Below are positions 23,601 to 36,700 of a stretch of 64,000 nt of DNA, one piece after another; within the stretch, counting starts at the first letter, position 1; each line of letters starts with the position of its first letter. This stretch comes from Morinoia aosen. Taxonomy: Eukaryota; Arthropoda; Malacostraca; Amphipoda; Talitridae. Where the stretch lies: contig CM059560.1 of assembly GCA_030386875.1 (NCBI GenBank), positions 32,420,183 through 32,484,182 of the forward strand, in the 5' to 3' direction. The notes beneath the pieces are model-generated. The model was not told the DNA's origin. It searched no databases and was given only the letters and a program-made list of their open reading frames with translations. A program made the translations under genes and the position numbers.

Positions 23601-24990
23601 CTATAAGATTATGGTAGAGATTTCAAGATTTAGGAGCGTACTCTGAATTCGGTGTAGAAATAAAGCACCGGTGAACAGTAATCTGAAAGTGGTTTTAATT
23701 TAAATGTTCTGAACTCTTGAGAAGGTCTATATATAGTTGTAACTAAACATATGCCGGAGCTTTTTTGTTTCAATTTAATTTGATCCCCACACTAGTATTA
23801 TTAAGCTACCATGTTTTCCTTTTTAAAATATAATATTAAATGAGGGTTGCAACCTTTCCTGCCAACAATCATCGAAGTTCCGAGTGAAATTCAAACGCAC
23901 TTTTAAACAAAGATTACTACTTTGTTGATGCATAATCTAGAAAAAAGTCTGGGCTCAGAGAAATATTGTAAAGCCGAAAAACCATTGTACTTTTTTAACA
24001 AGGAATAATTTTTACGTTAGGTCAGCCACAACATTATTTTGGGATCAGTTCATTCACTTATTTTTTCATAGCAGAAAGTAACACAGATCTTTCCAATATT
24101 AGGCAATAGAGCATATCAGAGAACCTTTATGGATTGATTGACAAGTTTACAAAATAAATATATCAGCAAATCTTTTCGATGCATCAACAAAAGTACACAG
24201 AGGATGAAACATATCTTATGAGAAATGAAATAAAAAATAAAATACAAAAAAACGTAAAAATGGAATATATAATTAAATGTAAACATGTAATATAAATTCA
24301 GTACACAAGCATTTAATGAGCCCAAATTCCTGTGAAATAGAGTGACTTTTACAATTATTCAATGGGATTACGCAAACCAGAAAACGATCATTATGTAATC
24401 AATGAAATTATGAAGAAAATAAAGTGAATTTCTTCGACTAAGTGGATGAATCACACAAAAAATAAAATGATATTGTTCTTCCAGTGCACTAGATAACATA
24501 GAAACCTAGAAAATTTACGTTGATTGAATTACGCGATTAAATCAAAGTGAAGCAAGCCGTCGGTATCTCTTTGTCGCTTAGTGCCAGAAAATGAGGCGAA
24601 CGGATTGATGAGATTCTACCCATCTAATGTGAAAATTACACCCCCAATGATTGCAACCTAATAGGCGAATACAATTGATGGATAAATGGCATGGAAATTA
24701 TACGCAAATGATCCCTTGAAGGAACGATGCTAATGCATGTTTAAAAAGAGATTTTTAACCACGTATTTGCGAGCGGAAAATGCGATTACAGTGAACACAT
24801 CATTATCATGGAAATTACGACGTAACTATTGTTGAGAGAGCACGAATGTAAAATTCCCGAATAATTAGCGTGAGAGTTAGGACTTTTATCACGAGAAATT
24901 TAGAAAAATATTTAATGCGGTAGTAATTTGGAAGCTGCAAAATAACTCATCTTTTGCGCTGAGTATATGTAATTACTTATACTTATATGT
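20671..24990. other. Intergenic, no gene recognised
   Basis: AT-rich DNA. Apart from the hairpin at 23458-23496, I see no supported feature. Confidence 0.55.
23458..23496. repeat. Hairpin with 19-bp arms and 1-nt loop
   Basis: The arm AAGGAAATAAACTTCGGTG and the reverse complement of the following 19 bases match except for one A/G pair (G-T wobble possible in RNA). The single loop base is G. This is a near-perfect palindrome. Confidence 0.9.
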
Positions 24991-25082
24991 AATTACTTAT
25001 AACGCTGGGTGCGTGTAGACGAGCGTTACTTATAACGCCGGGAGCGTGTAGATGAGCGTTACTTATAGCGCCGTGAGCGTGT
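24991..25082. repeat. 33-bp minisatellite, left fragment (about 2.7 copies)
   Basis: ACTTATAACGCTGGGTGCGT plus GTAGACGAGCGTT units, identical in type to the array at 45834-46940. The fragment ends ...AGCGTGT directly at the LTR, so the element to its right appears to have inserted into this array. Confidence 0.93.
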
Positions 25083-25084
25083 TA

Positions 25085-27315
25085 TGTCCATAGTACGAAC
25101 CGTTAAGTTCTACCACAAAAAAGAGTGAGGACGGTTGAACGTGGGCCCGGCGTCTGGTCAGCTACCAAAAGAAATCCGCAAATTCAGCACAACACGGCAT
25201 GGGAGAAGGCGACGCTTGCGCAGCGACAGCTTTGCGGTTATAAAAAAAAGGGACTGCCTGACCGAGGGAGGCGACGCCTGTGCTCTCAGCTGCGGCAAAC
25301 TGGCAGCGTGATCTCAACGGCAGCCAGCGACAGCGCTGCCACAAGCTTACAGCAGGAGCAGGGTCTTAGCAACAGCAACAGCAACAGCGACCAGCAGCAG
25401 TACCCGACGACGTCGGCAGCTGCGGCAGCGGTGCCCGCACCTGCTGTAACGGACGCAGAAGCTGCAGCAGCCCCAGCAGCACGAGGGTTATTTAAAGGGT
25501 ACGACGACAGTTAGGAGGATCATTCTATTCCGAGAACTCGTCACTTAAAGGTCTCCTGGTGCCACTTAATTAACTTGTTAAATTTGCATACGGCTGGCAC
25601 ACCGTACTAGACTCCGACATTGTGTTAATTTTCACATAATAACTTAAGGAGATCATCCCGAGCCCAATTGGGCCCCACCGGCTCCCCCCACTGAAAAGTT
25701 TTTTTTGTTGAAAAAGGATCCTTAGGGGATGGGTTATTGTGCCATGAAATTTTATGGCCCTACGGAGACTAGAACCCCCACCAGGGGAGTGAAAAGGGGA
25801 CCGAAAATGACGATTTTCAGGCCCAATTTGTTTGTTTTTGGGCTCTAGTGAAAAGTTGACTTTTTTACATTCAAAACGGGACTCGTCTTCGAGTTTTGAT
25901 GCTAGAACAAATCCAAAGACAGTTTTAGAATCCTTGGAACATTTCTAACAAACTCAAGTTCGGCTTTTTTCAAATTCAAATATTTTCTACTTTTTCAAAA
26001 AAATTTAAAATTTCAAAAATCAGCAACAATTTTTTTGGGTTTAGAGCTATATATTTCTTCAAAGAATTCTAATTTGAAAAAAGCTATCTTGAGTTTGTTA
26101 GAAATGTTTCAAGGATTCTAAAACTGGTTTTGGTTTTGTTCTAGTATCAAAACTCGATGACGAGTCTTGTTTTGAAATATCCAAAAAATATAACGAAATA
26201 CTCTTTTTTCGACAAAAAAAATAAAAACTAAGGCATAAATCGAAAAAGTGACACGAATAAAAAAGGTTTCCTTTCACGACATACATTTACTGACCGATTT
26301 TCAAACAAATCGGACGGAAAAAATTGATAAAGTCTGATCATGGTGATTACTGAAATAAAATGTATTATTTTCATTTACTCATAGGTACGATATTTCTTAG
26401 ATCTTTACTTGAAATTTACAAGGAAAATGATGCTCATTGTTTGTACATCGAAATAGATCATGGAAACTGCATTCATGTACAAAAAATTGTCGTTATATTC
26501 AAATTCAATAGACATAGTTCGATTTTGGGCTGTAGAGAAAATTTTCCTTTTTTACCATTCAAAACGGAACTTGTCCTCGAGTTTTGATGCTAGAACAAAT
26601 CCAAAGACAGTTTTAGAATCCTTGAAACATTTCTAACAAACTCAAGATCGCTTATTTTCAAATTCGAATTCTTTGAAGAAATATATAGCTCTAAACCCAA
26701 AAAAATTGTTGCTGTTTTTTGAAATTTCAAAATTTTTTGAAAAATAGAAAAAATTCGAATTTGAAAAAAGCCGATCTTGAGTTTGTTAGAAATGTTCCAA
26801 GGGTTCTAAAAATGTCTTTTTTTTTGTTTTAGCATCAAAACTGAAGGAGGAGTTCAAATCTGAAATATCAATAAAAATATACCAAAAAACACGTTTTTCG
26901 TCAGAAAAAATAAGGCCTAAATCGAAAAAATGACACGAGTAAAAAAGGTTTACTTTCACAGAAGACATATACTGGCCAATTTTCAAACGAATCGGACGAA
27001 AAAAGGTCTCAAACTGGGATGATCCCCTTAACGTGAAATACGAGACCCTACTATCGTACCTCGTCATCGCTACATACTCCAAGGTATGTGAGATGGTATT
27101 GTAACAATTGTTATTCCTGAATTTGCTAGTCCCATTAATCTCCTGTCATAATTATGTGTTCATCCTTCATTAAAACAAGTGAAATACGTGGCCACTCTAA
27201 AGAAATGCGTTTTCTTTCTGAAAATAACTCCTTTGATTGGAAGGTCTGACCTGAAACGACTGAAAATTTGAAACAACGATAGACCTGGATTCGAAAGAAA
27301 AAGTAGCATATGACA
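25085..27315 (+). repeat. 5' LTR of element 1 (about 850 bp plus a 1,380-bp insertion)
   Basis: Begins TGTCCATAGTACG and ends ATATGACA, two bases before the primer-binding site. It matches 45051-45833 with about 23 substitutions over about 780 comparable bases, by eye. It has a ~57-bp segment (near 25270-25330) and a few CAG/CAA triplets that the 3' copy lacks. A frame of 129 codons rich in Gln and Ala lies inside it but is truncated in the other LTR, so it is not called a gene. Confidence 0.9.
25648..27027. mobile_element. TTAA-flanked non-autonomous element with internal palindromes
   Basis: Flanked by TTAA at 25644-25647 and 27028-27031, while the 3' LTR has a single TTAA at the same place (ATAACTTAACGTG), so the empty site is visible. 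The ends are short inverted repeats: GGAGATCATCCCGAG on the left and, read inward on the other strand, GGGGATCATCCCAG. TTAA duplication is the hallmark of piggyBac-superfamily elements. The terminal bases do not start CCC, so assignment stays tentative. The interior has two related blocks (about 25860-26320 and 26545-27010), each an imperfect hairpin, with the spacer inverted between blocks. It encodes no protein. Confidence 0.85.
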
Positions 27316-27317
27316 AT

Positions 27318-27335
27318 TGGTGGCAGCGGTGGGAT
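27318..27335 (+). promoter_or_regulatory. Primer-binding site of element 1 (tRNA-Leu-like)
   Basis: TGGTGGCAGCGGTGGGAT starts two bases after the 5' LTR. Its complement matches, from memory, the CCA-tailed 3' end of metazoan tRNA-Leu (...CCACCGCTGCCA-CCA). This is the usual place and form of a minus-strand primer site. Confidence 0.8.
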
Positions 27336-27893
27336 CATAACCCATTAAAGCTCTTAACGCCTCTGTAAGAGACCGCTTTTCACCACGCTACCTATTCAAA
27401 TAAAAACTTAACGTAAATGGCCAAATAATTGTTCATTAGGAAATTTATTTCACTCATCATTGTACCCATTCTATTCTTATAATTTATGTCATTGTATTGA
27501 TTTATTTGTGTATTTCCTGTGTGAATTAGTGTCATTATTTGCATTTTGCGTCGGTGTATTGATTTATTTCTAAAAATTTTGTGTGAACTTATGCCATATT
27601 TACCATTTTGATGCTTTTACCCATTTATTGTCTCATTTGCATTACCCAATTTAACCCATTTTACCTTTCTAATAAGATTATTATGCCTAGTCAAACCCTA
27701 TTTTGTGCCTATTATGACCCTATTGTGCATTGCTGTTGTTGATGTTATTGCCGATTCATTTATTTCTGTGTATTTGGAAACATATTGTACGAAACATTGC
27801 ATTTAAATTTCTAATTTAAAACTTTAATTGCTATTAGTGTTCATTGTGAATACATTTGCATTGCTAATTTTGATCTAATTGTCTATTGAAATC

Positions 27894-28694
27894 ATGGCAG
27901 AGAACAATAATGAAAATATTGTTACCTTAAATCATGCAATTGAACTGCCTAAATTTAATGGTGAAGGTTGTGTTACTTCATTTTTGAAGCATTTCCAAAC
28001 TAGAGTCGACATTTACACAAACGACGTAGACTTGCAATGTCGTTATTTGAAAAATGCCCTTACTGGCAAAGCTTGGGATTCTTATGTTCTTAAATCAGAC
28101 CAACTAGTCACGTTAGACGATGTCAAGACTTGGCTTATTTCCGTATATAAGGGAGCCACGAATTATAGGAAGACAATCCACAAAATTCTATTTAATCTAC
28201 ATCATGAGAACGATGAGACTGTCAATGCTTATGCAACACGTGTCTTGGCCAGCTGGAAAGACACATTTGGCCAAGAATGGCACTACGAGGATGATAAAGC
28301 ACAAAAGATCTTAATCCCTACCATTATTAAGAATATGAATCCCATGATCAGTGAAAAATTACCGCTTGATTTTGACCCGGAAAACATCACCAAACTCTTA
28401 GATAAAGCGAGACCAATCGAGGAGTCTATCATTGAAGAAAAATCTGCCATGAGTAGGAAGAGACGAGTCCATGAAAGTGACGTGGTGATTGAAAAACACC
28501 ACCAATATTATTCCCCTCAAAAACGAACATTTCAACCTCCGAGCCCTTATAAATGGTCGAGTGCATCTCGCGGGAATGCTCGCAACTTTAGAAATTATAA
28601 ACGTAAATTCAATGATCATGGAAAGCAGAATGGCAACATCGCTGCTATAAAATCAAAGAACTTCCAAGGCAACCGGGATGTCTATCCCCCATAA
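27894..28694 (+). CDS. gag: Element 1 gag-like protein
   Basis: A 266-codon frame from the ATG at 27894 to the TAA at 28692, following a ~560-nt leader after the primer site. It shows a retrotransposon-type capsid region (LPKFNGEG near the start, then YLKNALTGKAWDSY, and DETVNAYATRVLASWKDTFG in the middle) and a basic C-terminal tail rich in Arg, Lys and Tyr. No CX2CX4HX4C zinc knuckle is present. The protease frame overlaps its end in the -1 frame. The gag frame is still open. Assembly of virus-like particles is inferred from the family only. Confidence 0.8.
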   Translation: MAENNNENIVTLNHAIELPKFNGEGCVTSFLKHFQTRVDIYTNDVDLQCRYLKNALTGKAWDSYVLKSDQLVTLDDVKTWLISVYKGATNYRKTIHKILFNLHHENDETVNAYATRVLASWKDTFGQEWHYEDDKAQKILIPTIIKNMNPMISEKLPLDFDPENITKLLDKARPIEESIIEEKSAMSRKRRVHESDVVIEKHHQYYSPQKRTFQPPSPYKWSSASRGNARNFRNYKRKFNDHGKQNGNIAAIKSKNFQGNRDVYPP

Positions 28695-29469
28695 TTATCT
28701 TGGATTTTGAACAAAGAAAATGTTCTACTTTCGTGGACTCTGGTTCTTCTGTTACTCTCATAAAATCTAGCGTTGTGAACAGGTTGTTTCCTAATCCCCC
28801 TCGAATCAAACGTTGTATGAAAGTTCTTCGTTCTGTGAACGGAGAAAAAATTCACACTCCTGGCACAATCGATCTTAAATTTAATTTAGGCAATGTAGAC
28901 TGCTCTCACGCCGCAATCATAGTTGAAGATACCTTTTTTCCTGGTGCAGTGCTTCTAGGGCGCGATTTCCTTAAGAGGTTCAGTGTTGAAATTAAATACT
29001 GTAAATGTGAAAGCGGCCATGTAAGAATCAACGACAGAACTTATCATTTTCAAAACGTTGGCGCCTCAAATTTAATTTACTTCGTAAAGCAATCTGAGGA
29101 CGCGTCTTTCAGTGTAGCTAGGATGTCAAATGATCTGACTGTTGAAGGAGGCACGTTGTGTCATTCCTTTTTAAGAGTTCCCCGGCACATGAATGGCAAG
29201 ACAGTCGTTCTAAAACAGAGTGTTACATGCAAAGGAATAACAGTGCCTCGTAAGTTAGCTACTGTCCATGATGGTACCGTGCCTGTAGTTTTTGTAAATT
29301 ATAATGATAAGAATGTTCTTGTATCTAGAAATAAAATTTGTGCTGTTTTGGATGTTGCTGTTGAGGAGCCAGAGCCTGACCCAAATGAAAGCGAGAGTGA
29401 CGCCTGTACTGTGGCGGTGCTTGAGAGCACTGGAGATGTGGCAACAGCGCATGGTCCCAGACAGCTGTG
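28616..29469 (+). pseudogene. pol: Element 1 protease region, 5' part of pol, cut by element 2
   Basis: Open in the -1 frame relative to gag from after a stop at 28613. It carries the aspartic protease motif FVDSGSSVTLI (about 28730-28765) and, further on, LLGRDFLKRF. The coding sequence runs to the GCTG target site at 29466-29469, where the LTR of element 2 begins. The codons that follow are read from the LTR and are not original. The frame resumes at 40493 after the second GCTG copy, in the same phase, so the interruption is a clean insertion. It is non-functional as it stands. Confidence 0.85.
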
Positions 29470-31153
29470 TCACGAGAAAGTTACCCTTCACCTCCTTGTT
29501 AATAATTCATTAACAAGAAGATCAGGTTCTCGGAATAGAGGAATGGCACACCTCCAGGCTATATACACAACACAAATTAAATGAATTATCATCGGCAATT
29601 ACAGTACATATACTAAAAATACAGGTACTCACCGGGGATCGCTGACCCACTTACGCAGCGCATTTTCTGGGCGCCCTCCTTGGTGTTACGATTGATCGCT
29701 TCTAATATGGTGGGGCATGATACACAGGATGAACTATGCTTAACATTTATAATTTCCAGCTATACGTCATACAAACATTAATGGTGTTAGGAACAATGCT
29801 AATTAAGTAATGAAATCAAATAGCATTCGTCAAATGACTTACATCACATAATTACACAGAAATATTGGCTGGCAAGCCTTTAACCGCAGATTGCTTATGC
29901 ACCCAAACATAACACAAATAATGCCTACAATATCTCAGCGCCCCCCAGCAGCCCAGTAGGCGAAGGTCACTTCAACCACAAAATTCGTCCGCGACTCGCT
30001 TCAGTTCAAAGGCCTATCTTATGCACTGTTCAGAAAATGTCTAGTGAGGACGTTATCTTGCTCATTTCGTTTCAGCATGTTCACACGTCGATTCCCTTCA
30101 TTCGAGCTGATCAATCCTCAGATGTATGACTGAATTACCGTCCCGCCTGTCAAAGATAAAATTTAACTTGTTACTTTTTAAGCGCATCAATGACTGAATG
30201 ACAATGAATTATCGCAATATTTATCTCAACAATATCTTTACTCTTTCTTTTTAAGAAATGCATCTCTTACCCTCCCTTCTAGTGCAGCATCTCCATGTTC
30301 CATCAATAACTCCCACGGTGGGTTATGTTTTGATAAATTTCCCCTTTGTGAACGTGGTGACGGGAACACGTAAATTTTCTGCAAGTGAAACGAGAAATGT
30401 GTTACTTTCTGGATTACATTATAGCGTGAAACTTGGTATAATTTTCAATATAGCCACTTTTCTTATTATTGCATTAAGCACGCTTGTTATTGTGAACACA
30501 CCCTCGTTTCTTGGTTGCACCTCACGTTACGGTTTCGCCGGTCGAACTGTCCATTGTTCCTCAGACGCCTTGAGCCCTGGCGTATTTTCTTCGAGGGTTG
30601 TTCACTCTCACCTTCGGCCTACAAGAATCCTCAGACCCTGCCAGTGACCGCCCACATCTCTTCTCATTGTAGTCCCGCAGTTCGTCTTTATTTATTTTTC
30701 CTTAGCCTCATTGTATCCCACGCTCCAGCCCTTCGAAGTCGACCGTTAGTTTTCCCTGCCCCTCGGCCTGAGTATCGATTTATATGTGACTACAAGGTGG
30801 CTTTGTCTTGCCCTTGGGTAGGCATTTTTCCGACCGTCTCGAGTTTCCCAAGTGCTTGCCCGCATGAAAGAATTTGCTATCACCACAACACTATCAGAAA
30901 CAACACACACTGTAAACATACATCGCTTGTCTCTCGCACCTTATCGCGGCTTCCTAACATTGCTGAGTTAAAAGAAAACATACAGGCATAAAAAACATAC
31001 ATGTTGAAGCGACATAAAAACATTCATGTTGAAGCGACCCCTCTGTGCTGCTGGGCTTTACTGAGATATTTCAACACACAACTTTTTACGCAATTACAAG
31101 AATTTTCATTTTAAATTCGCAAAAATTCGATCATTCTGAACAGATTCTCGACA
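29470..31153 (-). repeat. 3' LTR of element 2
   Basis: On the plus strand it begins TGTCACGAG and ends CTCGACA. It is the same sequence as 38783-40488 except for scattered substitutions and a missing 22-bp block after ATTAATG (the other copy has AGCGTACACACAATGAATG there). On the minus strand an AGGAGGG purine run lies just outside its start (31154-31167), a candidate polypurine tract. Confidence 0.93.
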
Positions 31154-33728
31154 GACGGCCCTCCTAGAGTTAAAAAATTGGCCTGACAAATTTTTTTTGA
31201 ATTAGCTTTTAGCTATTTATTGAATAATAAGTACTATAGTATGCAGCCAATATAAGACCCACATGGTAAATTCTACTTAAGCACATTATCATCTAAACTT
31301 TGTTCCGCAGAAACACGGTACCTTACAATTAACACTGCAATCATTACTATCAGCCACAGCGTGATATATTGTGTCGTGTTCTTCTAACCGATGTATCTGT
31401 TTTTTCCCGCCGAAGTAAAGTGCGTACTAAATACTTGAGTACTTAACCCTAATAACATTCACAAAATTTCACGGGCACCTTTCCCACTCCTCAGACATCC
31501 TAAAGTATCGATGATTTTATGTCTCGTAGTTTCAATTTACGCTTGCGTTTTCTGTTCTCCAAATCCTTGCCGCTGCAGTTGGAGGTTCGATGTTGACTCC
31601 TTTGGTATAACTGACGAATTTGCTTTTCTTCCATGCCTCTCTTCTGGCATTTCAATAGCTTCACACGCGCGTTGAAGATGAGTGCTTAATTTCAGGAGGA
31701 AGTATTGCGAGCCCAATATGCAGACTCGTATAAAATTTCTATACACCACATTACTACACGATTGCGTTCTGTAAGATGGATCATTATCACGATTCAAATT
31801 ACCACTAAATCATGTCAAATGCAATGTTTCACATATATTTTATGAGGTTTATTCAACTCAGTTTTTTAATCGCCAGATTACTCATGAACGTCGATTCGTT
31901 GATCAGACAAATCGATACGTCAGTAAGTTATATTGATCTGGCGGAAAATACGAGTCGAATCGTCGATAGTTTCCTTCACTGCAGTTTCCATTCGCGATAG
32001 GATTCTGCATCCTACGAAGTAATCCTGAAGAGTCCGAGGTATATCCGGCGGTGGTATCCTGTATGCGCGGTGGAATCCAGTGGAACTCCTCTCAGTATTC
32101 CTCGATTTCGACGTAGAATCTCTGGCAGACACCAGCTCATATTTTATTTTCTCCTAGTAACCACTCTTATTAGTGCGAGAATTCCATGGGTTAATATTCT
32201 TTGAAGATCGTACGTATCATTCAAAGGCTATCCGACGTAATCTCTTTTAATTTTTATTTCACGGATAAATAGAGATGCCTAAAAGTGCGGCTTCAATATT
32301 CCAATGTGATAATTTGCCTAGTCAAAATTCACAGGAACTTGCATTCGAATTTCAGGAATGCCTTACCAGGCATAAATGTTGCGACGCAAACTCCACATTA
32401 TTCAAGTCAGTTACAATACTCAACAATGCAAAGTACTGTCACTGTTTCATAAGAGTGCCCATTTTATAAAAGCATTTTTGAACGCTATTACAGTTTGGCA
32501 CCCTAGAATAAATTATCTGCTTTATTTTCACTCCTTCTTCCGTCCTCACGCTGTTGCTGCGTCGTTCTGTGGTATTTTCCACTTCGAAGCATGAGTGCTA
32601 ATTAGTCGAGAACTCCTTCCTGCTCTAGCTTGTTAGTGGCCAGTTGGCTCAGCTACAGCTTAACCACAAGCGGCTCCGAGGTAATTACTTGTGCGTCCGG
32701 CGTCCTTCTTAAGCATGATGTGACATTTCCAGCTATACATTCGTCTTTGTCGCCTCTCACTGCCACGCTTGAATTTGGGCAATCCTTTTAAACATCTCCA
32801 ACGCAGGTGCAATGTGTCCCCCATGTCGTGTTGTTGTTCTATCTTCTTCGTTCTTGTAAATAATTACTTATATTCCACGTGATCCTTCCTTAATTTGCTG
32901 CTCATACGAGACGTATTCGTGTTATGCAATTGTTCCGGCCTGTTCTGTGCTGAAGTACATACTACGCTAATCTACCAAGAAATCAATTCCTTAAGTCTGA
33001 AAAGAAATGTACTATACTTCTACAGAGTAAGAGGAGAATAATTCCTTCCGGAATACCGTGTTTACGATATTCTTTCAGGGCAAGAGTAAGACACAGAGTC
33101 AGAAATTTTACGAAAAAGAATACGAAATTTTAATATGACGCTAAACTTATTTTCCCCGTTGGGAAAATGAACGGTCTAAAGGTATAGATAAATTCAGCTA
33201 GCCTGAGATAGCCTCAGCCTAAGAACTTCTGATGAAACTTAATTCATTCGCTAGAGCCGTTTCGTATGAAGCGCGCACGCTTCACGAGAAGCTGGCGAGA
33301 ATATAAGCATCCTACAAAGGAAACAAAGTACTCCTCTTGAGAAACACACGACGTTAACCTAATAAACGCTCAACTTCCCTTTACTTAGCATGAGAGAAAA
33401 TGAGAACTAAGCATAGTGTAAGATTAGATCGCTCAACAAGATTTTCGTCCAAACGAAATTTCTTGTGAGCAAAGCAAGTTGGAGTTACATAACCTAGAGC
33501 ATATTCCTATTGAACAAAGCATCACACTCTAGTGAGTGAGATTAGATTTAATCACAGCTAGAATAACACAATTCTACTAAAGAACACATTTAGATTAAAG
33601 CAATGCAACGCTAAAAAAAACTTACTCCTACGCAAGAGTTTTCAAAAATTAAACACACAAGAACACATCCCGCAAAGTCAAGTTGATGTATGATTTCAGT
33701 CCTCTGTAGTTCGTTTCTAGTTGGCGGT
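31154..33728 (-). other. Non-coding 3' region of element 2 (2.6 kb)
   Basis: It lies between the end of pol and the 3' LTR. The longest frames on the minus strand are under 90 codons, with no membrane-protein or envelope character. An untranslated region this long is unusual and could hold a lost third gene, but nothing in it is recognisable. Confidence 0.7.
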
Positions 33729-36700
33729 TCACCTACACCGAGAACGTAAGTTATATTTTCGCTGAGTTACCGACGTAGCCTGTTCATTCGCAGCGTTTTC
33801 TGGCATATCTTCGTCCTCGCTGTCGATAGCTTCACATCCGGCATTTGGCGGCGCCGCGGCATTCTGGTTGCAGGGGTAAGCTTCACCTCTCAAGTGGGCA
33901 ATTTTCAATCTATCGAGGTGAACTCTTCTCTCGCAGTTACTATAGAGCGCCTTTATTGTGGCATTCGTCTCTGTTTTTACTGTAATCCGGTAAGGGCCGA
34001 GCCAGTCGGTAGGCCATGCATTTGCAACTTCAGCCTTTCCCGTTGGATTATGCAGCAACACAATATCGCCAACTTGTACCTGACTGTTCTTCACTCCGCG
34101 CTCCTTTAACTGCACCGATTTATCGTGTGAGGCTTTAGATTTTACCTTCACCATGTTGAACGCATTGTGGAGTCGTAAGCTTACCTCGGCACTGTACTTC
34201 TCACCTAGAGAGTAATCCATGCGAGGGGTTTTTAACCAGTCAACAACAGGAATTTCTGCATCCCTACCAAAGAATAAATAGAATGGAATTTCTTCAATGA
34301 CGCTCTGGTAGCTGGTGTTCAGTGCCAGACACGTCCAAGGAAGTGCATCAGGCCACGAGGATTGATCATTGGCGGCAAGGTGTGATAAAACAGTCTTGAT
34401 ATTCTGATTCTGCCGTTCCGTCATTCCGTTTGATTGGGGATGATATGCTGATGTGTTGTAGTATTTTATTTTCAATTTTTCACACACATTTCTGAACAAA
34501 GCTGACGTGAACTCGGTTCCCCTGTCTGAGATGAGCGTCTTCGCTGGGCCGTACGTAGTAACGAACTTAGTCAACGCTTTCGTTACTTCCTCAGTGGTCT
34601 TGCTTCTGAGCGGAAACGCTGCAACATATCGACTAAAGTGATCGACCACGGTTAGGATGTACTTGTGTCCCTCGTTCGAGACAGGCATTTCAATTAAATC
34701 AACTCCTATTCTATCCAGAGGCTTGTCAATTTCAGGGAATGAACCCATGCTAACACAAATGCGATTGTTGATCTTCCGTTTCTGACATTGCATGCACGAA
34801 TCGACGTACTTGTTAACGTCACGCGCCATGTTAATCCAGTACCCGAACTCCATGAGCTTTTTCCACGTTTTAGTACGACCTTGGTGTGCACCAATTGTGC
34901 TATCATGCGCTAACGTTATTGCTGCTTCTCTCAGAGCGTCTGGCACCACGATCAGGTGCCTTGTTCTATTAGGCTTTCGTTGTGTCTTTCTGAAATACAA
35001 TATGCCTCCGTCGGTGAAGACCTCGGCTTTCAGAGCGAGACTTGGAGCGTCCCCTGATTTGTCACCTTCAAGATACCTCAGTACTGGCCCCCAAACGGGA
35101 TCTTTCAACTGTTCTGCTCTCACATTTTCTTTCTGCAAACTACTTTCCGCCTCTTGTACATTGGGCGCTTCATTTATGATAGTCGTGACGAACACTGTTT
35201 TAGGTGCTTCGTCGTCTGGATTTTCTTCTTCGTTGTCGTTTGCAATATTTCTCGACAATGCGTCGGGCACCACGTTCTGAGTTCCTGGCCGATAAATCAC
35301 CTCAAAATCATATTGAGAGAGTGTAAGGGCCCATCTCATAATTCTGTTGTTCTTGGTATTTTTACCTTTAAACAAATATTTGAGAGCCGTGTGATCAGTA
35401 ATCACAACAAATTTATTGCCGTACAGGTAAGGTGAAAAGTGATTCACAGCCGCTACTACTGCTAATCCTTCACGTTCAGTGATTGAATAACGTTTTTCAG
35501 CATCATTGAATCTTTTGCTGAAGTATCCAATCGGTTGTTCCTTACCATTACATTTTTGCGCAAGGACCGCGCCAGAGCCCTCATTTGAGGCATCACAGCT
35601 CAAGTAATACGTCTCATTTAGAGAAGGCTTCTTCAGAACTGGAGCTTCTATCATGAGCTGCTTAAGTTTGCAGAAGGCTTGTTCGTGTTCTTCCTTCCAC
35701 TGGAACCTTGCCCCATTTTTAGTCAGCGCATTAAGGGGTGCAGCTGTTGTGGCAAAGTGCGGAATGAAGCGCCGGTAGAAATTAAGCGCTGCCACGAACG
35801 AGCGCACTTTACGTGCGGTAGTCGGCCTAGGGTAACTCTGCATTGCCTCCACGTTTTTGGGGTCTGGAATAAGTCCCTCACGACTGATGTAACATCCTAG
35901 GTATTTTACTTGTTTTTGTGCAAATTTGCACTTGTCTAAGCCTATTTTTACTCCGGCACATTGAAACTCGTGCAAGACTTCCCTTAGATTTTCTAGGTGA
36001 CTCTCAAAAGTCATAGAGTTAACGCACACGTCGTCCAAGTAAATAGCGGCGAATTTTCCAAGTTGCCTTTTCAGAACATGACAAATTACTCTCTGGTACA
36101 CTGATGTTGAGCACTTAAGTCCCATAGGTAGCCTAGAGAACTCGAAGTTGCCTTGTCGAGTCTGAAATGCCGTGTATTGCTTACTTTCTTCATCTAGCTC
36201 AATTTGATGGAAGGCTGATTTTACATCGACAATGGAATAGTATTCTTTGCCAGCCACCTCCTCCAGTGTCCCTACAATGTGTGGAATCGGATAATGTTCG
36301 TTTATCACCCGCATGTTTACAGCTCGCAAATCAAGGCAAACTCTGTGGCCTCCTCCTGGCTTCTTTACGAGTACGAGCGGGTTTTTCCAAGCACTTGTAC
36401 TCTCTTGTACAACTCCACTTTCGATCATCTCCGAGACCTTTTTATCAATAATTTCTTGGCTGGAGTACGGAATACGCCATGCTTTCGTTTGAATTGGCCT
36501 GTAATCACTCAGCAAAATTTTGTATTTCACTCCTTTCACATGGCCAATATCCATCTCGTCTGCACTAATCGTCTTGTGATATTCCTTCAACAGGTTTCTG
36601 ACTTGTCCTTGTTTTTCAGCATCCAAGTGGCTGAGGTTAAGCTCATCAATTTGCTGAAAGCGCTTCTCTCTGCGGCAATTTTCTGCTTCGCTATTTTCCG

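Noticed and set aside
25125..25514. 129-codon Gln/Ala-rich frame in the element 1 LTR
   Set aside because: It is truncated and altered in the partner LTR, so there is no sign of coding constraint.
30258..30647. 129-codon frame present in both LTRs of element 2 (also 39592-39981)
   Set aside because: It is antisense to the element and kept only because the LTRs are young copies. No recognisable domain.
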